From contig NZ_NAAI01000008.1 in NCBI RefSeq assembly GCF_018155095.1, positions 20,832 to 84,831 of the forward strand: a DNA stretch of 64,000 nt, read 5' to 3'. A program made the translations under genes and the position numbers. Positions 31,512 to 42,762 of this stretch are shown here, piece by piece; position 1 is the stretch's first letter, and the number at the start of each line of letters is the position of its first letter. The notes under the pieces are model-generated. The model was not told the DNA's origin. It did not search any database and saw nothing but the letters and a program-made list of their open reading frames with translations. This DNA comes from Bartonella queenslandensis. Its GTDB lineage: Bacteria; Pseudomonadota; Alphaproteobacteria; Rhizobiales; Rhizobiaceae.

Positions 31512-33455
31512 ATGACTGAAAAAATTTATCCGATATCAAAAGAGATCAAAAAAAATACTTTGCTCGATGAGGAAACTTATCAAAAATGGTATCGAGAAAG
31601 CATCAATGATCCAGAAAGCTTCTGGGCAAAACATGGTCAACGTATTGAATGGTTTAAACCCTATACAAAAGTAAAAAACACTTCTTTTAATGGAGATGTA
31701 TCAATTCAATGGTATGAAGATGGAATAACAAATGTAGCCTATAATTGCATTGATCGCCACCTGAAAACCGATGGAGACACAATCGCGCTCATTTGGGAAG
31801 GAGATAATCCTTATCATGATAAAAAAATAACCTATAACGAACTTTATGAACATGTTTGTCGCTTTGCCAATCTTTTAAAAAGCCATGGCATAAAAAAAGG
31901 CGATAAAGTAACTATTTATCTTCCTATGATTCCCGAAGCAGCCTATGCCATGCTTGCTTGTTCCCGCATTGGTGCCATTCATTCGGTTATTTTTGCGGGC
32001 TTTTCTGCTGAAGCGATAGCAGGACGCCTTGTTGACTGTCAATCGACCTTCATTATTACCGCTGATCACGGGTTGCGTGGCGGCAAACGGATTAACTTAA
32101 AAGACAACGTTGACCATGCCATTGAGATCGCTGCACACCAAAATGTGCATGTGAATCAAGTCATGGTTATACGGCGAACTTGTGGCCCCATTCAATGGGT
32201 AGAGGGACGAGATTTTTGGTATCACGAAGAGATAGCTCATGCTAAAACAGACTGTCCAGCAGAACCAATGAATGCTGAAGATCCGCTTTTTATTCTTTAT
32301 ACTTCAGGCTCCACAGGCAAACCTAAAGGGGTTTTGCATACCACAGCGGGCTATCTTGTTTATGCCGCGATAACCCATCAATATGTTTTTGATTATCACC
32401 CTGGTGAAGTTTACTGGTGTACAGCCGATATTGGCTGGATTACAGGACATTCTTATTTGGTTTATGGACCTTTATGCAATGGTGCCACCACTTTAATGTT
32501 TGAAGGCACCCCAACCTTTCCTGATAAGGGAAGATTTTGGGAGATTGTCGACAAACACCAAGTCAATACGCTCTATACAGCACCAACAGCTATCCGTGCC
32601 TTAATGGGTGCGGGAAACGCGTTTGTTGAACACACAAAAAGAACCTCCTTACGTCTCTTAGGAACCGTAGGCGAACCGATTAATCCAGAAGCATGGGAAT
32701 GGTTTTATCACACCGTTGGCAATGACCGTTGTCCGATTCTCGATACATGGTGGCAAACAGAAACAGGAGGGCATATGATTACACCTTTGCCCGGTGCAAT
32801 CCCCCTCAAAGCAGGATCAGCCACACGTCCCTTTTTTGGTGTTCAACCGCAAATCGTTGACGATCAGGGCAATGTTTTAGAAGGTGAAGCAGAAGGTAAT
32901 CTTTGTATCGGTGATTCATGGCCCGGACAAATGCGCACGCTCTATAAGGATCATGAACGCTTTATTCAAACATATTTTTCCACCTATAAAGGAAAATATT
33001 TTTCAGGTGATGGCTGTAGGCGCGATAGCGACGGCTATTACTGGATTACAGGACGCGTGGATGACATTCTCAATGTTTCAGGGCACAGGCTAGGAACCGC
33101 TGAAATTGAATCCGCCCTTGTTTTGCATCCTGCTGTTTCCGAAGCTGCTGTTGTTGGTTACCCTCACCCCATTAAAGGGCAAGGAATCTACAGTTTTGTT
33201 ACCTTAATGGAAGGAACATCGCCAAGTGAAGAATTGCAAAAAGACCTTATCAAGCATGTTAGAAAAGAAATAGGCTCCATTGCCATATTGGATAAAATTC
33301 AGTTTGCTCCGCAACTCCCCAAAACACGATCAGGAAAAATTATGAGACGCATTTTACGCAAAATTGCTGAAAATAATTTCGATAATTTAGGAGATACTTC
33401 AACCCTTTCTGAACCACAAGTTGTTGAAGATCTGATTGCCAACCGCCAAGATTAA
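31512..33455 (+). CDS. acs: Acetyl-coenzyme A synthetase
   Basis: The protein has 647 residues, the usual length. [18 protein letters not shown] is the P-loop of the ANL superfamily, [15 protein letters not shown] is motif A5, and [13 protein letters not shown] near the C-terminus has the catalytic lysine that is acetylated in regulated members. It makes acetyl-CoA from acetate, ATP and CoA. I choose the ATG at 31512 (GAGGGAAA upstream, MTEKIYPIS start) over the one at 31428, which would add 28 basic residues not found in the family. It is monocistronic, with a long inverted repeat just downstream. Confidence 0.96.
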   Translation: MTEKIYPISKEIKKNTLLDEETYQKWYRESINDPESFWAKHGQRIEWFKPYTKVKNTSFNGDVSIQWYEDGITNVAYNCIDRHLKTDGDTIALIWEGDNPYHDKKITYNELYEHVCRFANLLKSHGIKKGDKVTIYLPMIPEAAYAMLACSRIGAIHSVIFAGFSAEAIAGRLVDCQSTFIITADHGLRGGKRINLKDNVDHAIEIAAHQNVHVNQVMVIRRTCGPIQWVEGRDFWYHEEIAHAKTDCPAEPMNAEDPLFILYTSGSTGKPKGVLHTTAGYLVYAAITHQYVFDYHPGEVYWCTADIGWITGHSYLVYGPLCNGATTLMFEGTPTFPDKGRFWEIVDKHQVNTLYTAPTAIRALMGAGNAFVEHTKRTSLRLLGTVGEPINPEAWEWFYHTVGNDRCPILDTWWQTETGGHMITPLPGAIPLKAGSATRPFFGVQPQIVDDQGNVLEGEAEGNLCIGDSWPGQMRTLYKDHERFIQTYFSTYKGKYFSGDGCRRDSDGYYWITGRVDDILNVSGHRLGTAEIESALVLHPAVSEAAVVGYPHPIKGQGIYSFVTLMEGTSPSEELQKDLIKHVRKEIGSIAILDKIQFAPQLPKTRSGKIMRRILRKIAENNFDNLGDTSTLSEPQVVEDLIANRQD

Positions 33456-33482
33456 AGAAAACATGGTTTAATACACAACAAC

Positions 33483-33541
33483 ACCGGTAAGCTTTAGCCC
33501 TTTACTGAAATAATTCTAACATTCTTGCTAAAGCTACCGGT
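33483..33541. other. Long imperfect inverted repeat after acs
   Basis: Arms ACCGGTA-A-GCTTTAGC (33483-33498) and GCTAAAGCTACCGGT (33527-33541) pair over 15 bp with one bulged A; the loop is 28 bases. No T run follows, so it is not a standard terminator. It could protect the acs mRNA 3' end or be the scar of a small element. Confidence 0.7.
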
Positions 33542-34174
33542 AAAAATCTAAGCCAGCACCCCTATTCTGTTTGCAACCCCAAACATTGCCACCCCTTTTC
33601 TCTTATAACCTAAGCCTTCATAAGAAATATATTTAAACATCAGATGTTTTTATCCACACACACATTTCAAGCCGCAAATGAATGCCATAAAAAACTTGCC
33701 ATGGTCGGTAAATTTTTCTGTCGGTAAAACTTTTCTATCAATTTATTTTAGCATTTTATCAATTTATTTTAGCAAAAGAAAAAAACAACAAACAGACTTT
33801 CAAAATCTTTGAAAAAAATAGTTTTTTCCATAACCAATAAAAACAAATAAAGATTAAAATTATAAAAGACGTAATTTAACGCACATTAAAGCGAAAAAAG
33901 CGCAAATCTCATCAACCACAAAACGAATAAGATCAAGATCAAGTCAAAAAACAGGTATAGCAGTTCTTATGTTTCTGCTAGAAACACCTTGGAATTCCTG
34001 CTAAAATCATAAATAAAGATAAAATAAAGAAATATAAGAGATATTTTACAAACAATATTTCTCAAGCACAAATTAAGAAGTATTGGGGAGCTGTAAAGTA
34101 TGAATAAGATTGAAAACCATAGGAGCAAAAATCCTGAAAGTAATATACGGTAAAAACGGAAGTGGTAACAAAAA
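33542..34174. other. Intergenic region upstream of ftsE
   Basis: No gene or integrase module seen. The region is A/T-rich with short direct repeats: TCAATTTATTTTAGCA occurs twice at about 33738-33773, and AAGATCAAGATCAAGTC at about 33929. Confidence 0.4.
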
Positions 34175-34834
34175 GTGATTCATTTTGAAAATGTCGGTCT
34201 GCGCTATGGAATGGGCCCAGAGGTCCTTCGCGATATTAGCTTTCATATTCCTGCTGGATCATTTCAATTTCTCACGGGTGCCTCTGGAGCGGGTAAAACA
34301 TCATTGATGCGTCTGATGTTTTTGGCACTCAAACCCACCCGTGGTCATATTGATTTATTTGGAACAGACACAGCATTGCTGAGAAGACAAGAACTCCCAG
34401 CACTGCGACAACGTATCGGTGTGGTTTTTCAAGATTTTCGTCTCCTTGACCACATGACCACTTATGAAAATGTTTCCTTACCTTTACGCATTAAAGGGCA
34501 AGAAGAAGCAACCTATCGCAGTGAAGTAGAAGATCTTCTCTGTTGGGTAGGTCTTGGAGATCATATTCATGTTTTACCCCCTGTTCTTTCCGGAGGGGAA
34601 AAACAAAGGGTCGCCATTGCACGCGCGCTTATTGATCAACCAGAAATTTTGCTTGCCGATGAACCAACAGGTAATGTCGATCCGCCCTTGGCAAAACGCC
34701 TTCTCCGTTTGTTTATTGAATTAAACCGTTTTGGAACGGCTGTTATCATTGCCACCCATGATATCGCCTTAATGGAACAAGTTGCAGCACGACGGATGCT
34801 TCTCCATAACGGCCGGATGACGATTCATGAATAA
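34175..34834 (+). CDS. ftsE: Cell division ATP-binding protein FtsE
   Basis: The protein has 219 residues and is an ABC ATPase. Walker A is GASGAGKT (35-42), the Q-loop is in VVFQDFRLLDH, the signature is LSGGE (near 139), and Walker B with the catalytic Glu is LLADEPTGNVD. With FtsX it forms the membrane complex that controls cell-wall hydrolases at the septum. The start is GTG at 34175. It overlaps ftsX by 8 bases, so the two are translationally coupled. Confidence 0.95.
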   Translation: MIHFENVGLRYGMGPEVLRDISFHIPAGSFQFLTGASGAGKTSLMRLMFLALKPTRGHIDLFGTDTALLRRQELPALRQRIGVVFQDFRLLDHMTTYENVSLPLRIKGQEEATYRSEVEDLLCWVGLGDHIHVLPPVLSGGEKQRVAIARALIDQPEILLADEPTGNVDPPLAKRLLRLFIELNRFGTAVIIATHDIALMEQVAARRMLLHNGRMTIHE

Positions 34835-35780
34835 ATTTTTCTCTATTTTTACCAACAATAAAAGAAACACAACAGCGATTATTCCCAGTAGCAACATTTC
34901 TGGGCAAGCGCTGGTTGCCGTCATTGCTATTATGACATTTCTCTCAAGCCTCACCTTAATTGGTGTTGATTTAATCCAACGTTCTGCCAAAAATTGGAGC
35001 AATCAAATTAGCTATGAAGCAACAATACAAATACGCCCCGTTGACAATGTTGATATCAACAAAGCGCTTCATGATGCTGTACAATTGGTTAAAACCTTTT
35101 CTGGTGTACAAGATGCGAAAATTGTTGATCCCAAAGCCACCGAAAAGTTGCTGGAACCATGGCTTGGAACAGATTTTAATATCAATGAATTGCCTCTTCC
35201 CCGTCTTATCATTGTAACTCTAAAAGAAGATGTAGAAATCAATTTTTCCGCCATCAATCATGCCATTAAAACTCAAATTCCAGGAGGTCAATTTGATGAT
35301 CATCGTGTTTGGGTCCATCGTTTTACGACCATGGCATATAGTTCTGTTTTCGTTGGTTTTTCAATTTTATCATTGGTTTTAGGCTCTCTAATCCTCACCA
35401 TCATTTTTGCCACCCGCAATGCATTGGCAGAAAATGCACATATCATTAATGTATTATATTTTCTTGGTACAGAAACTCTTTTCATTGCGCGTCAATTTGA
35501 TTGGCATTTTTTTAAAACTGCGCTGCGTGGTGCTTTATATGGTGGTCTCACAAGCATATTTCTCTTTTCAGCCCTTTGTTTTTGGACGAATTATAACTTA
35601 GGAAGAGCAGAAGCTAGCCAAATAACCGCTTTATTTGGACATATTTCCATAAGTTCCATTCCTTACGGAAAAATCATTTTCCTTATTATTTTCGTTTCTT
35701 TTCTCACTACCCTTACAAACCGCATGACTATTTTAGCACAACTGAAAAAAATCGACCAATGTGAAAACGGTTTATTTTAA
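34827..35780 (+). CDS. ftsX: Cell division protein FtsX
   Basis: The protein has 317 residues. One membrane helix at about 28-50 is followed by a periplasmic domain (about 52-165). Three more helices follow at about 178-200, 235-260 and 275-295, the FtsX permease layout. The SGQALVAVIAIMTFLSSLTL helix and the LGTETLFIARQF coupling segment match alphaproteobacterial FtsX. Each transmembrane domain couples to FtsE. It is followed after 3 bases by the YdcF-type gene, which must be in the same operon. Confidence 0.92.
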   Translation: MNKFFSIFTNNKRNTTAIIPSSNISGQALVAVIAIMTFLSSLTLIGVDLIQRSAKNWSNQISYEATIQIRPVDNVDINKALHDAVQLVKTFSGVQDAKIVDPKATEKLLEPWLGTDFNINELPLPRLIIVTLKEDVEINFSAINHAIKTQIPGGQFDDHRVWVHRFTTMAYSSVFVGFSILSLVLGSLILTIIFATRNALAENAHIINVLYFLGTETLFIARQFDWHFFKTALRGALYGGLTSIFLFSALCFWTNYNLGRAEASQITALFGHISISSIPYGKIIFLIIFVSFLTTLTNRMTILAQLKKIDQCENGLF

Positions 35781-35783
35781 TTT

Positions 35784-36449
35784 ATGACTCATAACACTTC
35801 CAATTCATTGACACAAAACGATTTGGAGCATCCTATTCTAAAACAGCTCCACAATGGTCGGTCTGTGCGCTGCTTATTTCGCTATTTTCCTCCCACAACG
35901 CTTACTCTTGCAGTCATTGTTTTTATTTTTTGGGGTGGTTTTATCATTTTTTCTGAAAAAACCGAACGCCTTATCCCCCCACAGCCTCTCCCCAAAGCCG
36001 ATGCCATCATCGTGCTTACGGGCGGAGAAAACCGAATAGAGACAGGGCTTCATCTCTTACAAAAGGGGTTTGGTTCACGACTCCTCATCAGTGGTGTAAA
36101 CACCTCAACCAATCTAAAGAGTTTCATGCAGAACATGCATATTAGCCCACGACTTATCTCCTGTTGCATTGACATTGGGCATCAAGCGATTAACACCAGA
36201 GGAAATGCCAAAGAAAGTGCAGCTTGGATCAAAAAGCACCACTATAAAACCCTTTATATTGTTACTCATGATTACCACATATGGCGCTCAATGCGTGAAC
36301 TTAAATATCTCATGCCTGATATCCATTTCATTGCCTATCCTGTTAAAAAGAGCAAAGCTGAAAGCACAGTACAACAGATTAATCAAACCCGCATTCTTAT
36401 CTTCCAATATATTAAAACGCTCCATGTTTATATCAGAACCGCCTTCTGA
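35784..36449 (+). CDS. YdcF/SanA-family (DUF218) membrane protein
   Basis: The protein has 221 residues. One N-terminal membrane helix (about 38-60) is followed by the DUF218 domain: PKADAIIVLTGGENRIETGL, RLLISGV, NTRGNAKESAAWIKKH and LYIVTHDYHIWRSMREL. DUF218 proteins of the SanA/ElyC type act in envelope integrity and handling of lipid-linked precursors; the exact reaction is not settled. It forms an operon with ftsEX, as in other Rhizobiales. As I recall, an acyltransferase gene (plsC) often follows there. Here decayed DNA follows instead. Confidence 0.85.
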   Translation: MTHNTSNSLTQNDLEHPILKQLHNGRSVRCLFRYFPPTTLTLAVIVFIFWGGFIIFSEKTERLIPPQPLPKADAIIVLTGGENRIETGLHLLQKGFGSRLLISGVNTSTNLKSFMQNMHISPRLISCCIDIGHQAINTRGNAKESAAWIKKHHYKTLYIVTHDYHIWRSMRELKYLMPDIHFIAYPVKKSKAESTVQQINQTRILIFQYIKTLHVYIRTAF

Positions 36450-37349
36450 TCTTTCTCCCTGATCTTTCCTCTTATGACTTTAAATCTTACCACCCACGAA
36501 CTGCTTCATAGCATTCTCTCTATTCACTTTACACGAAGTTGCCTCCATAAAAGCGCGACAGAATTTCCCCTCATAAAAGCAAAGCGCCCCAAGAAACGTG
36601 TCACTGTCTTGCATATTTACACGTCTAAAGAAACATCTCTCACATCTCAAACTTATCTCACGACACGGATCTATCAATGACATCTTAATGGTATAAAAAA
36701 CTCCTCATAAATAGAGCTTCCAAGACAACTATAAGATCTCCAGACTTGTTATAAAAATCTATTTATACCACCATCTTTACACTTCATAAAAAATACCAAC
36801 CGCCCCATCTTATATTTTGCTATCCCTCAATATTACGATAGCTCTTAAACCACTTGGGCTGATTGGTAAGAGGCATACTTTACGCCTCTTTAACAGTATC
36901 CTACCGACCTTGTATGAGACGCAAGGAAGTAATTTTAATGGATTTAAAATAAAAAAAATTATGATACTGATATTTTTCATTCAACAGAGAGAATGTTAAA
37001 ATATCATTATAAATAAATAAATTAGAAACAATCTTTTCATTTTATAAAGCGTATTCATAAGAGCATTTTAGATCACAGATAAAATAAACTTACAGCCCAC
37101 ACCACCACAAATATCCCACGCTCTTTATCACAATCTTTTTTGAAATCATTTCCCTCTCTCAAATCGCTTTTTGTTTGGTTTGCTCCCCAAAAAAGAATGA
37201 AAAATCCTTAAACTCTATAGATCTGGAAACAATAATAACGCAGCTTATTGTCTCAGGCTTTCCACCTGCTCACCTCCAATCCCCCTACTCAAAGGACAAA
37301 TTTCATGAGGATTATTGATCTCCTCGCCACACCTCAAGCAATGAAGCCT
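36450..37349. other. Gene-free stretch after the ftsEX operon
   Basis: Reading frames at 36474-36680 (plus), 36480-36683 (minus) and 36817-36999 (plus) lack ribosome binding sites and recognisable domains. About 36520-36810 may be an extremely worn minus-strand integrase module (CATCTTTACACTTCATAAA and ATAGAGCTTCC resemble copy 7), but the match is too weak to call. Confidence 0.35.
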
Positions 37350-37520
37350 CCCATCAACGCTAATTTGTAAACAATCCGGTTTCTTATCCAGTGAATTTCA
37401 CTTGGCTTCCTATTTATACGACTCACTCATATATAAGGCTCGACAAGCGAGCCTTGCTTAAAGATATTCATCACTGTCACTAAAGCTCATGTGTCATAAT
37501 TTTAGCTGCCTTACTGCCTC
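37350..37520 (+). repeat. Dispersed repeat family B with a perfect hairpin
   Basis: Shares CTGTAAACAATCCGGTTTCTTAT-like, GTGAATTTCACTTGGCTTCC-like and AAGATATTCATCAC-like segments with 50630-50840, and less well with 48555, 4880 and 1160. This copy holds a perfect hairpin with 8-bp arms (AAGGCTCG 37435-37442, CGAGCCTT 37448-37455, loop ACAAG), followed by GCTTAAA rather than a T run. An integrase module follows at 37545. I cannot tell whether it is a terminus of an old element. Confidence 0.6.
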
Positions 37521-37544
37521 AGGTGTTTTATTGCCATCAACATA

Positions 37545-37870
37545 TTGGTGAATAAAGATAAGAGTTCTTCATCTTAAATAAGTGTTTCGAATAGAGTAAG
37601 ATTTTCTCATTTTAAGTCTATATCTATTAAAACAATCAAAATCTCTTGCTTTCCCGTTACAAACAGGGTGAGTGTATGAGTAAAGACTATAATAAAGACT
37701 ATAATAGAGAGAACAAAAAATGCCTTTAGAGTTTCAAGTCTACGCCCTTCTAACACTAAGGACTACAACATTGGGAGCAGTGTATGATGGTGCCAACTTT
37801 CTCCTGATCAAACGTAAAGATGATGATATTATAAAACTTCATGAGTCTATATAAAATTGCATTCGTCTAA
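37545..37870 (+). pseudogene. Decayed integrase N-terminal module (copy 10)
   Basis: Has GAATAGAGTAAGATTTTCTCATTT, ATTAAAACAATCAAAATC, CAAACAGGGTGAGTGTATGAGTAAA and then the eroded arm domain (CCTTCTAACACTAAGGACTAC, GTGTATGATGGTGCCAACTTTCTCCTGATCAAACGTAAAGATGATG). Broken by stops. From 37871 to 38010 nothing was recognised. Confidence 0.6.
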
Positions 37871-38010
37871 TGGTCTTGTTCCACTTAACGAATGAAGCGT
37901 TTTCTAGAAGAGCGCAGCGGATAATCAAAATTTTTTCTGATCATATTTTGCTTCAAAAACGCTTTATTCAAGCAGATAGAACAACAAACATGTTTTACAT
38001 TGATGAACAC

Positions 38011-39993
38011 TTAATCACGCGAAAGCGCAACAACAGGATCAAGCCGTGAAGCTTGTCGCGCTGGCGAAAAGCCAAAACATATTCCAATGAGAGTGGAAAA
38101 AGTAAGAGATATAATGATTGAATCAAGTGTATAAATGAGATGAATAGGCGCATTAAAGAGCAAAAACAAGCCCCCAATAGAAAATCCCAAGAGGATTCCT
38201 AAACCGCCTCCAATGATACATACTAAAATTGCTTCAATGAGAAATTGTTGGAGAATATCACTCTGCCGTGCACCAACAGCCATACGCACCCCAATTTCAT
38301 TGATCCGCTCAGAAACGGTAACCAACATAATATTCATTACCCCAATCCCCCCTACAATGAGTGAAATCGCTGCAATTGAAGATACTAAAAGCGTTAAAAT
38401 ATGCGTGCTCTCCATAATACGTTCACGGAAAAATTCGGAATTTCGAATGAAAAAATCTTCCTCACCATGGCGCATAATGAGAAAACGTTTCACCATCTTT
38501 TCCGCTAAATTTGAATCAATATGATCAGCAATCTTCACGGTAATGGCCCGAACTTGTGTTGTGCCAAGAAAACGTGTTTGCATGGTTGTATAAGGCAAAT
38601 AAATCTGCAACGTATTTGAGCCACCTCCATGATTTTGTGGATCAACCACCCCAACAATACGCGCAGGAACTTTTCCCACATGCACCACTTTGCCCAGAGG
38701 GTTCTCATGGCTATGAGGAAAAAGAACAGCAACAGCTTCCTTTTCAATAACGAGATCAACAGCGCGCTCACGCACACTTTTTTGATCAAACAACTGCCCT
38801 TTCACAGCCTTGAGCCCTTGTGTTTGGAAAAATTGTTCTCCCACCCCAGTAATCACTGCATTAACTTCAACGGAACCAAAACGAATCGTAGAATTTGCTG
38901 AAATCTGAGGCGTTACACCAGAAATATAGGGCAGATCAGAAAGGGCTTCTGCATCCGCTTCCACCAAACTCGTTATCTTCTCTGCTTGTGGATCAGAAAA
39001 ACTTTTTCCAGGAAAGATTGTCAAGGTATTGGAGCCCAAGCTTTTAAAATTTTCTAATATTTTTTCCCGCGTTCCATTTCCCAAAGCCACCATAGCAATA
39101 ATCGCTCCAATACCGATAATGACCCCGAGCATTGTTAAAAAAGTCCGCATCCGATGTGCATTCATCGCCAACAAAGCCATGACAAATGTTTCACGAAAAC
39201 GTTCAACAAAAGAACGAAAACTCCCCAGTATTTTTTGATCTTTCAGATTCCGTTGCTCTTGAGGGGATTGAACTCTTGTTTTTGTTTTTTTACCCTTTGA
39301 TATATTATCAGCAACAATTTCCCCATCACTGATTTCGATAATACGATCTGCTCTTTTAGCCACCTGCATATCATGCGTTACGATAATAATGGTGCGCCCT
39401 TCTTGATGAAGCTCATCCAAAATACGCAACACTTCTTGACCACTGTTTTTATCTAAAGCGCCAGTTGGCTCATCGGCAAGAATAACCTCCGCATTATTCA
39501 TCAATGCTCGCGCAATAGACACCCGTTGTTGCTGCCCCCCTGAAAGCTGATTAGGCCGATGATTGACCCTCTCTCCCATACCTAAGCGTGTTAATAAATC
39601 CTGAGCACGTTTTTTTCTCACATCCGGTGCGCATCCTGCATAAATAGCTGGAATTTCAACATTGCCAAGTGCCGTTAATTCATTCAACAAGTGATAGCGC
39701 TGAAAAATAAATCCAAAATGATTGCGCCGCAAAGCGGATAATTCATCAGCAGAAAGAGAAGCTATTTCTTTTCCTGAAATCCAATAACGACCAGAACTTG
39801 GTCGATCAAGACAGCCTAAAATATTCATCAATGTGGACTTTCCAGAACCGGAAGCCCCTACAATTGCCACCATTTCACCACGTTTAATGGTTAGATTAAT
39901 TTCTTTCAAAACAGTGACAACTGTTTCACCCGCAGGAAATTTGCGCACAATATTTTCCAAAACGAAAACAGCATCTGCTTTTTCTGCTTTCAT
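38011..39993 (-). CDS. macB: MacB-type ABC exporter (ATPase fused to permease)
   Basis: The protein has 660 residues. The N-terminal ABC ATPase has Walker A GASGSGKS (46-53), signature LSGGQQQR, Walker [13 protein letters not shown] and the H-loop TIIIVTHD. One helix at about 285-305 follows. A large periplasmic domain (about 310-520) comes next, and then three helices with the FtsX-like permease motif [20 protein letters not shown]. This is the type VII ABC layout of MacB. With MacA and an outer-membrane channel it expels substrates such as macrolides or secreted peptides from the periplasm. It lies 3 bases after macA. The linker at about 230-265 is longer than in E. coli. Confidence 0.94.
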   Translation of the reverse strand: MKAEKADAVFVLENIVRKFPAGETVVTVLKEINLTIKRGEMVAIVGASGSGKSTLMNILGCLDRPSSGRYWISGKEIASLSADELSALRRNHFGFIFQRYHLLNELTALGNVEIPAIYAGCAPDVRKKRAQDLLTRLGMGERVNHRPNQLSGGQQQRVSIARALMNNAEVILADEPTGALDKNSGQEVLRILDELHQEGRTIIIVTHDMQVAKRADRIIEISDGEIVADNISKGKKTKTRVQSPQEQRNLKDQKILGSFRSFVERFRETFVMALLAMNAHRMRTFLTMLGVIIGIGAIIAMVALGNGTREKILENFKSLGSNTLTIFPGKSFSDPQAEKITSLVEADAEALSDLPYISGVTPQISANSTIRFGSVEVNAVITGVGEQFFQTQGLKAVKGQLFDQKSVRERAVDLVIEKEAVAVLFPHSHENPLGKVVHVGKVPARIVGVVDPQNHGGGSNTLQIYLPYTTMQTRFLGTTQVRAITVKIADHIDSNLAEKMVKRFLIMRHGEEDFFIRNSEFFRERIMESTHILTLLVSSIAAISLIVGGIGVMNIMLVTVSERINEIGVRMAVGARQSDILQQFLIEAILVCIIGGGLGILLGFSIGGLFLLFNAPIHLIYTLDSIIISLTFSTLIGICFGFSPARQASRLDPVVALSRD

Positions 39994-39996
39994 AAC

Positions 39997-41220
39997 TTAA
40001 TTCTCATCGTTACTCTGTTCATCAGGAATTTCTGGCATCACACCATCGCGTGAACCGGTAATAACTACATCCCCCTCATCAAGCCCTGAAACAATCTCTG
40101 CCATTACTTTGTTATTAAGCCCCACGGTCACTTGTTTTGCTACCACTTTATTTTTTCCCACCAAAAGTGAAACCCATGCTTTGTGTTCTTTTGTTTCATC
40201 ACGCAAAGCATCACTTGGAATCAACAAAACATTCTGAGCACGTCCTAAAATAATATGCACTTGGGCTGTCATATAAGTTCGCAAAAAGTTGTCTTTATTA
40301 TCAACATGCACAATCCCATTATAATAAATTGCCGACGATATGAGAGAGCTAGACCCTCCTGCCCCAGGATTAATACTCACATCAGCACGAATGGATTCAG
40401 GAGCCGGCTCAATCCTTTCCAAAGTACCCTCATAACGACGCTGTAAATTGCCCAGTACCGTAAAATAAAGAGGCTGTCCGGCATGAACTTTAAGAACATC
40501 AGCTTCCGAAATTTGTGCTTTGACAGTCATCTTTGACAAATCGCCTAAAATAACAATTGTAGGTGCGGACTGAACAGCATTGACATTCTGACCTTCTTCA
40601 ACAACCGTTGCCAAAACGGTACCTGCCGAAGGAGCTGTTATCCGCGTATAACCGAGATTAACCTCTGCACTCTCCACATCAATTTTAGCTTGCACAATCT
40701 GCTGTTGCAGTTGAGCAATTTGCGCCTCGCGTATTTTCACTTGTGTTGCCGCATCATCAAGATCAGCCTTTGAAATTGCACGCGATTCGATCATTTTTTT
40801 CTGCCGTTCTAAATTTTTTTGTGCAAGAGAAAGATAAGCTTCTTGTTCCACTAAATTCGCATAATAATGCGATAATGCTGCTTTTTTTCTTTTTAGATCA
40901 TTTTCTTGATCTGTAGGATCAATTTCTGCCAACAGATCCCCTTCTTTGACAACACTGCCCGGCAGAACGCGCATGGAAATCACCCGCCCCGTAGTACGTG
41001 CCCCAACCGCCACCAACCGATAAGGACGCACAAGCCCTGAAGCCAAAACACTTTCTTCGATATCACCACGCTTCACCACAGCTGTCATATACACTGGTGT
41101 AGATGTTCCAAAAAAAACAGAGCGCAACCACAACAAAATGATAATAATGAAGAGAGAAATAAGAAAGAATGAAAGTTTTTTGCGTTTTGTAACGAAATTT
41201 TTGATGAAATTTTTTTTCAT
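39997..41220 (-). CDS. macA: MacA-type periplasmic adaptor
   Basis: The protein has 407 residues. An N-terminal membrane helix (about 15-35) is followed by the lipoyl half VLASGLVRPYRLVAVGART, a coiled-coil hairpin (about 105-190), the second lipoyl half with APSAGTVLATVVEEGQNVN and the beta-barrel and membrane-proximal domains. It bridges MacB and the outer-membrane factor. It overlaps the upstream outer-membrane gene by 4 bases (ATGA), so the three genes are one operon in the order outer-membrane factor, macA, macB. Confidence 0.92.
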   Translation of the reverse strand: MKKNFIKNFVTKRKKLSFFLISLFIIIILLWLRSVFFGTSTPVYMTAVVKRGDIEESVLASGLVRPYRLVAVGARTTGRVISMRVLPGSVVKEGDLLAEIDPTDQENDLKRKKAALSHYYANLVEQEAYLSLAQKNLERQKKMIESRAISKADLDDAATQVKIREAQIAQLQQQIVQAKIDVESAEVNLGYTRITAPSAGTVLATVVEEGQNVNAVQSAPTIVILGDLSKMTVKAQISEADVLKVHAGQPLYFTVLGNLQRRYEGTLERIEPAPESIRADVSINPGAGGSSSLISSAIYYNGIVHVDNKDNFLRTYMTAQVHIILGRAQNVLLIPSDALRDETKEHKAWVSLLVGKNKVVAKQVTVGLNNKVMAEIVSGLDEGDVVITGSRDGVMPEIPDEQSNDEN

Positions 41221-42695
41221 TGCCTTACCTTTGCAAGCGAATGGGGAATACCATCAACAACTTCCGAGCGTGATACATCCACGGCACCATCCCATCCCCC
41301 CCCCAAAGCCTTCATCAAAGCAATATATTGGGTAGCTAAAGCAATACGGCTATCTTTAAGTGCCATTTGCGCAGAATAATAGGAACGATCAGCATTTAAC
41401 AATTCAAGAAAACTGGTATTGCCATTTTCAAAAAGACTTCGTGAAAGTTGTAAAGAATGCATAAAAGCTTTATTTGCAACGACTAGCTTTTCAAGGCGCT
41501 GATGTTCCTTTGTTAATCTTACGAGCGCATTTTCGACATCTTCTAAAGCCCCCAATACAGCCGCGCGATAAGTAATAAAAGCCTGATCACGCTGTGCCCG
41601 CGCCATCGCAATAGAGGCAACAATCTGTCCTCCATTAAAGAAAGGGAAACGAAGATTAGGACCAAAAGACCAACCAATGGTTGAACTTTTCCATAATTGA
41701 TCCATTGCTGTTGTTGCTGTTGAAATATTCCCCGTTAATGTAAGCGACGGATAACGTTCTGCCTCACGTTGACCGATGCGTGCTGTTGCTTGTGCATATT
41801 GCCGCTCTGCCCGTCGCAAATCGGGACGTGTCAACAAAATATCTGCCGGAATTCCTGCTGGTATTGGCCATTGTGGTTGTGGAATTTTTACGTGTTTGGC
41901 ATTTTTTTGCAAAAGATTCTTCAAAGCCGTAGGGACATGACCGGTTAAGACAGAAAGGCGATGTATACTCATAGCCACATTTGCTTCCATCTGAGCAATA
42001 TCGGCTTCTGTATTAGCCATTTGCGCTTTTGCATTTGAAACATCAAGCTCTGAAATATTACCTGCTGTTAATTTGGTCTGCATTAATTCATATGTTTTGC
42101 GTTGTGTCGCCGCAATTTGCCGCACAATTAATAGTTTTTGTTGCCACCCGCGCATTTGAACATAATTTGTTGCCACCTCTCCTAACAATATGACCATCGT
42201 CGCACGCATATCTTCCACCACCGCTTCAAGACCGTAACGTGCTGCTTCAACACCTCGCTTATGCCCTCCAAAAAAATCAAGCTCCCAACTTGCATCAAAT
42301 CCACTACGATATTGGTTCAACGTATCAGATTGTCCAGATCCACTACGGGTTCCTGAAATTGTATTTGACATACTTGGCAATAAAGATCCCACCACTTGCC
42401 CTAAGCTCGCACGCGCCTCACGAATCCGCGCTTTGGCAACCGCAATATCATTATTTCCAGAAATTGCCTGATCCATTAATGTATTTAAAACCGGATCATT
42501 TAAAGGCCGCCACCACCCTGCAAGCGCAATTGAATGCCCAGATATCTGTGCAGACTGCTGTCCCCACCGCGCTGGAACAGAAAAAGATGTCTTATGATAA
42601 TTTGGACCAACCATACATCCAGACAAAAGAAAACACAGCACAACATTCGAAATTAATCTACTAGAAATTCCCCTTTTGAGATTTCTGATATGCAT
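41217..42695 (-). CDS. Outer-membrane efflux lipoprotein (OprM/NodT family)
   Basis: The protein has 492 residues. The lipobox LLSGC (Cys at about 27) and the following MVGPNYH mark the NodT/OprM branch of the TolC superfamily. Two homologous halves show the long helical barrel repeats (ISGNNDIAVAKARIREARAS, and LLTRPDLRRAERQYAQATAR with the RPD motif). The trimer forms the exit duct of the MacAB pump. It is the first gene of the operon; the 67 bases between it and xthA would hold its promoter. Confidence 0.92.
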   Translation of the reverse strand: MHIRNLKRGISSRLISNVVLCFLLSGCMVGPNYHKTSFSVPARWGQQSAQISGHSIALAGWWRPLNDPVLNTLMDQAISGNNDIAVAKARIREARASLGQVVGSLLPSMSNTISGTRSGSGQSDTLNQYRSGFDASWELDFFGGHKRGVEAARYGLEAVVEDMRATMVILLGEVATNYVQMRGWQQKLLIVRQIAATQRKTYELMQTKLTAGNISELDVSNAKAQMANTEADIAQMEANVAMSIHRLSVLTGHVPTALKNLLQKNAKHVKIPQPQWPIPAGIPADILLTRPDLRRAERQYAQATARIGQREAERYPSLTLTGNISTATTAMDQLWKSSTIGWSFGPNLRFPFFNGGQIVASIAMARAQRDQAFITYRAAVLGALEDVENALVRLTKEHQRLEKLVVANKAFMHSLQLSRSLFENGNTSFLELLNADRSYYSAQMALKDSRIALATQYIALMKALGGGWDGAVDVSRSEVVDGIPHSLAKVRQ

Positions 42696-42762
42696 CTAAT
42701 CTCCCGCATTTTTTCAGAATCATTATGTAATATTAATACTTTATTTATCTATTATTTCAAAA

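Noticed and set aside
36474..36683. Opposite frames of 67-68 codons after the ydcF-type gene
   Set aside because: They overlap each other, have no start signals and show no domain. I considered a remnant of plsC but saw no acyltransferase motif.
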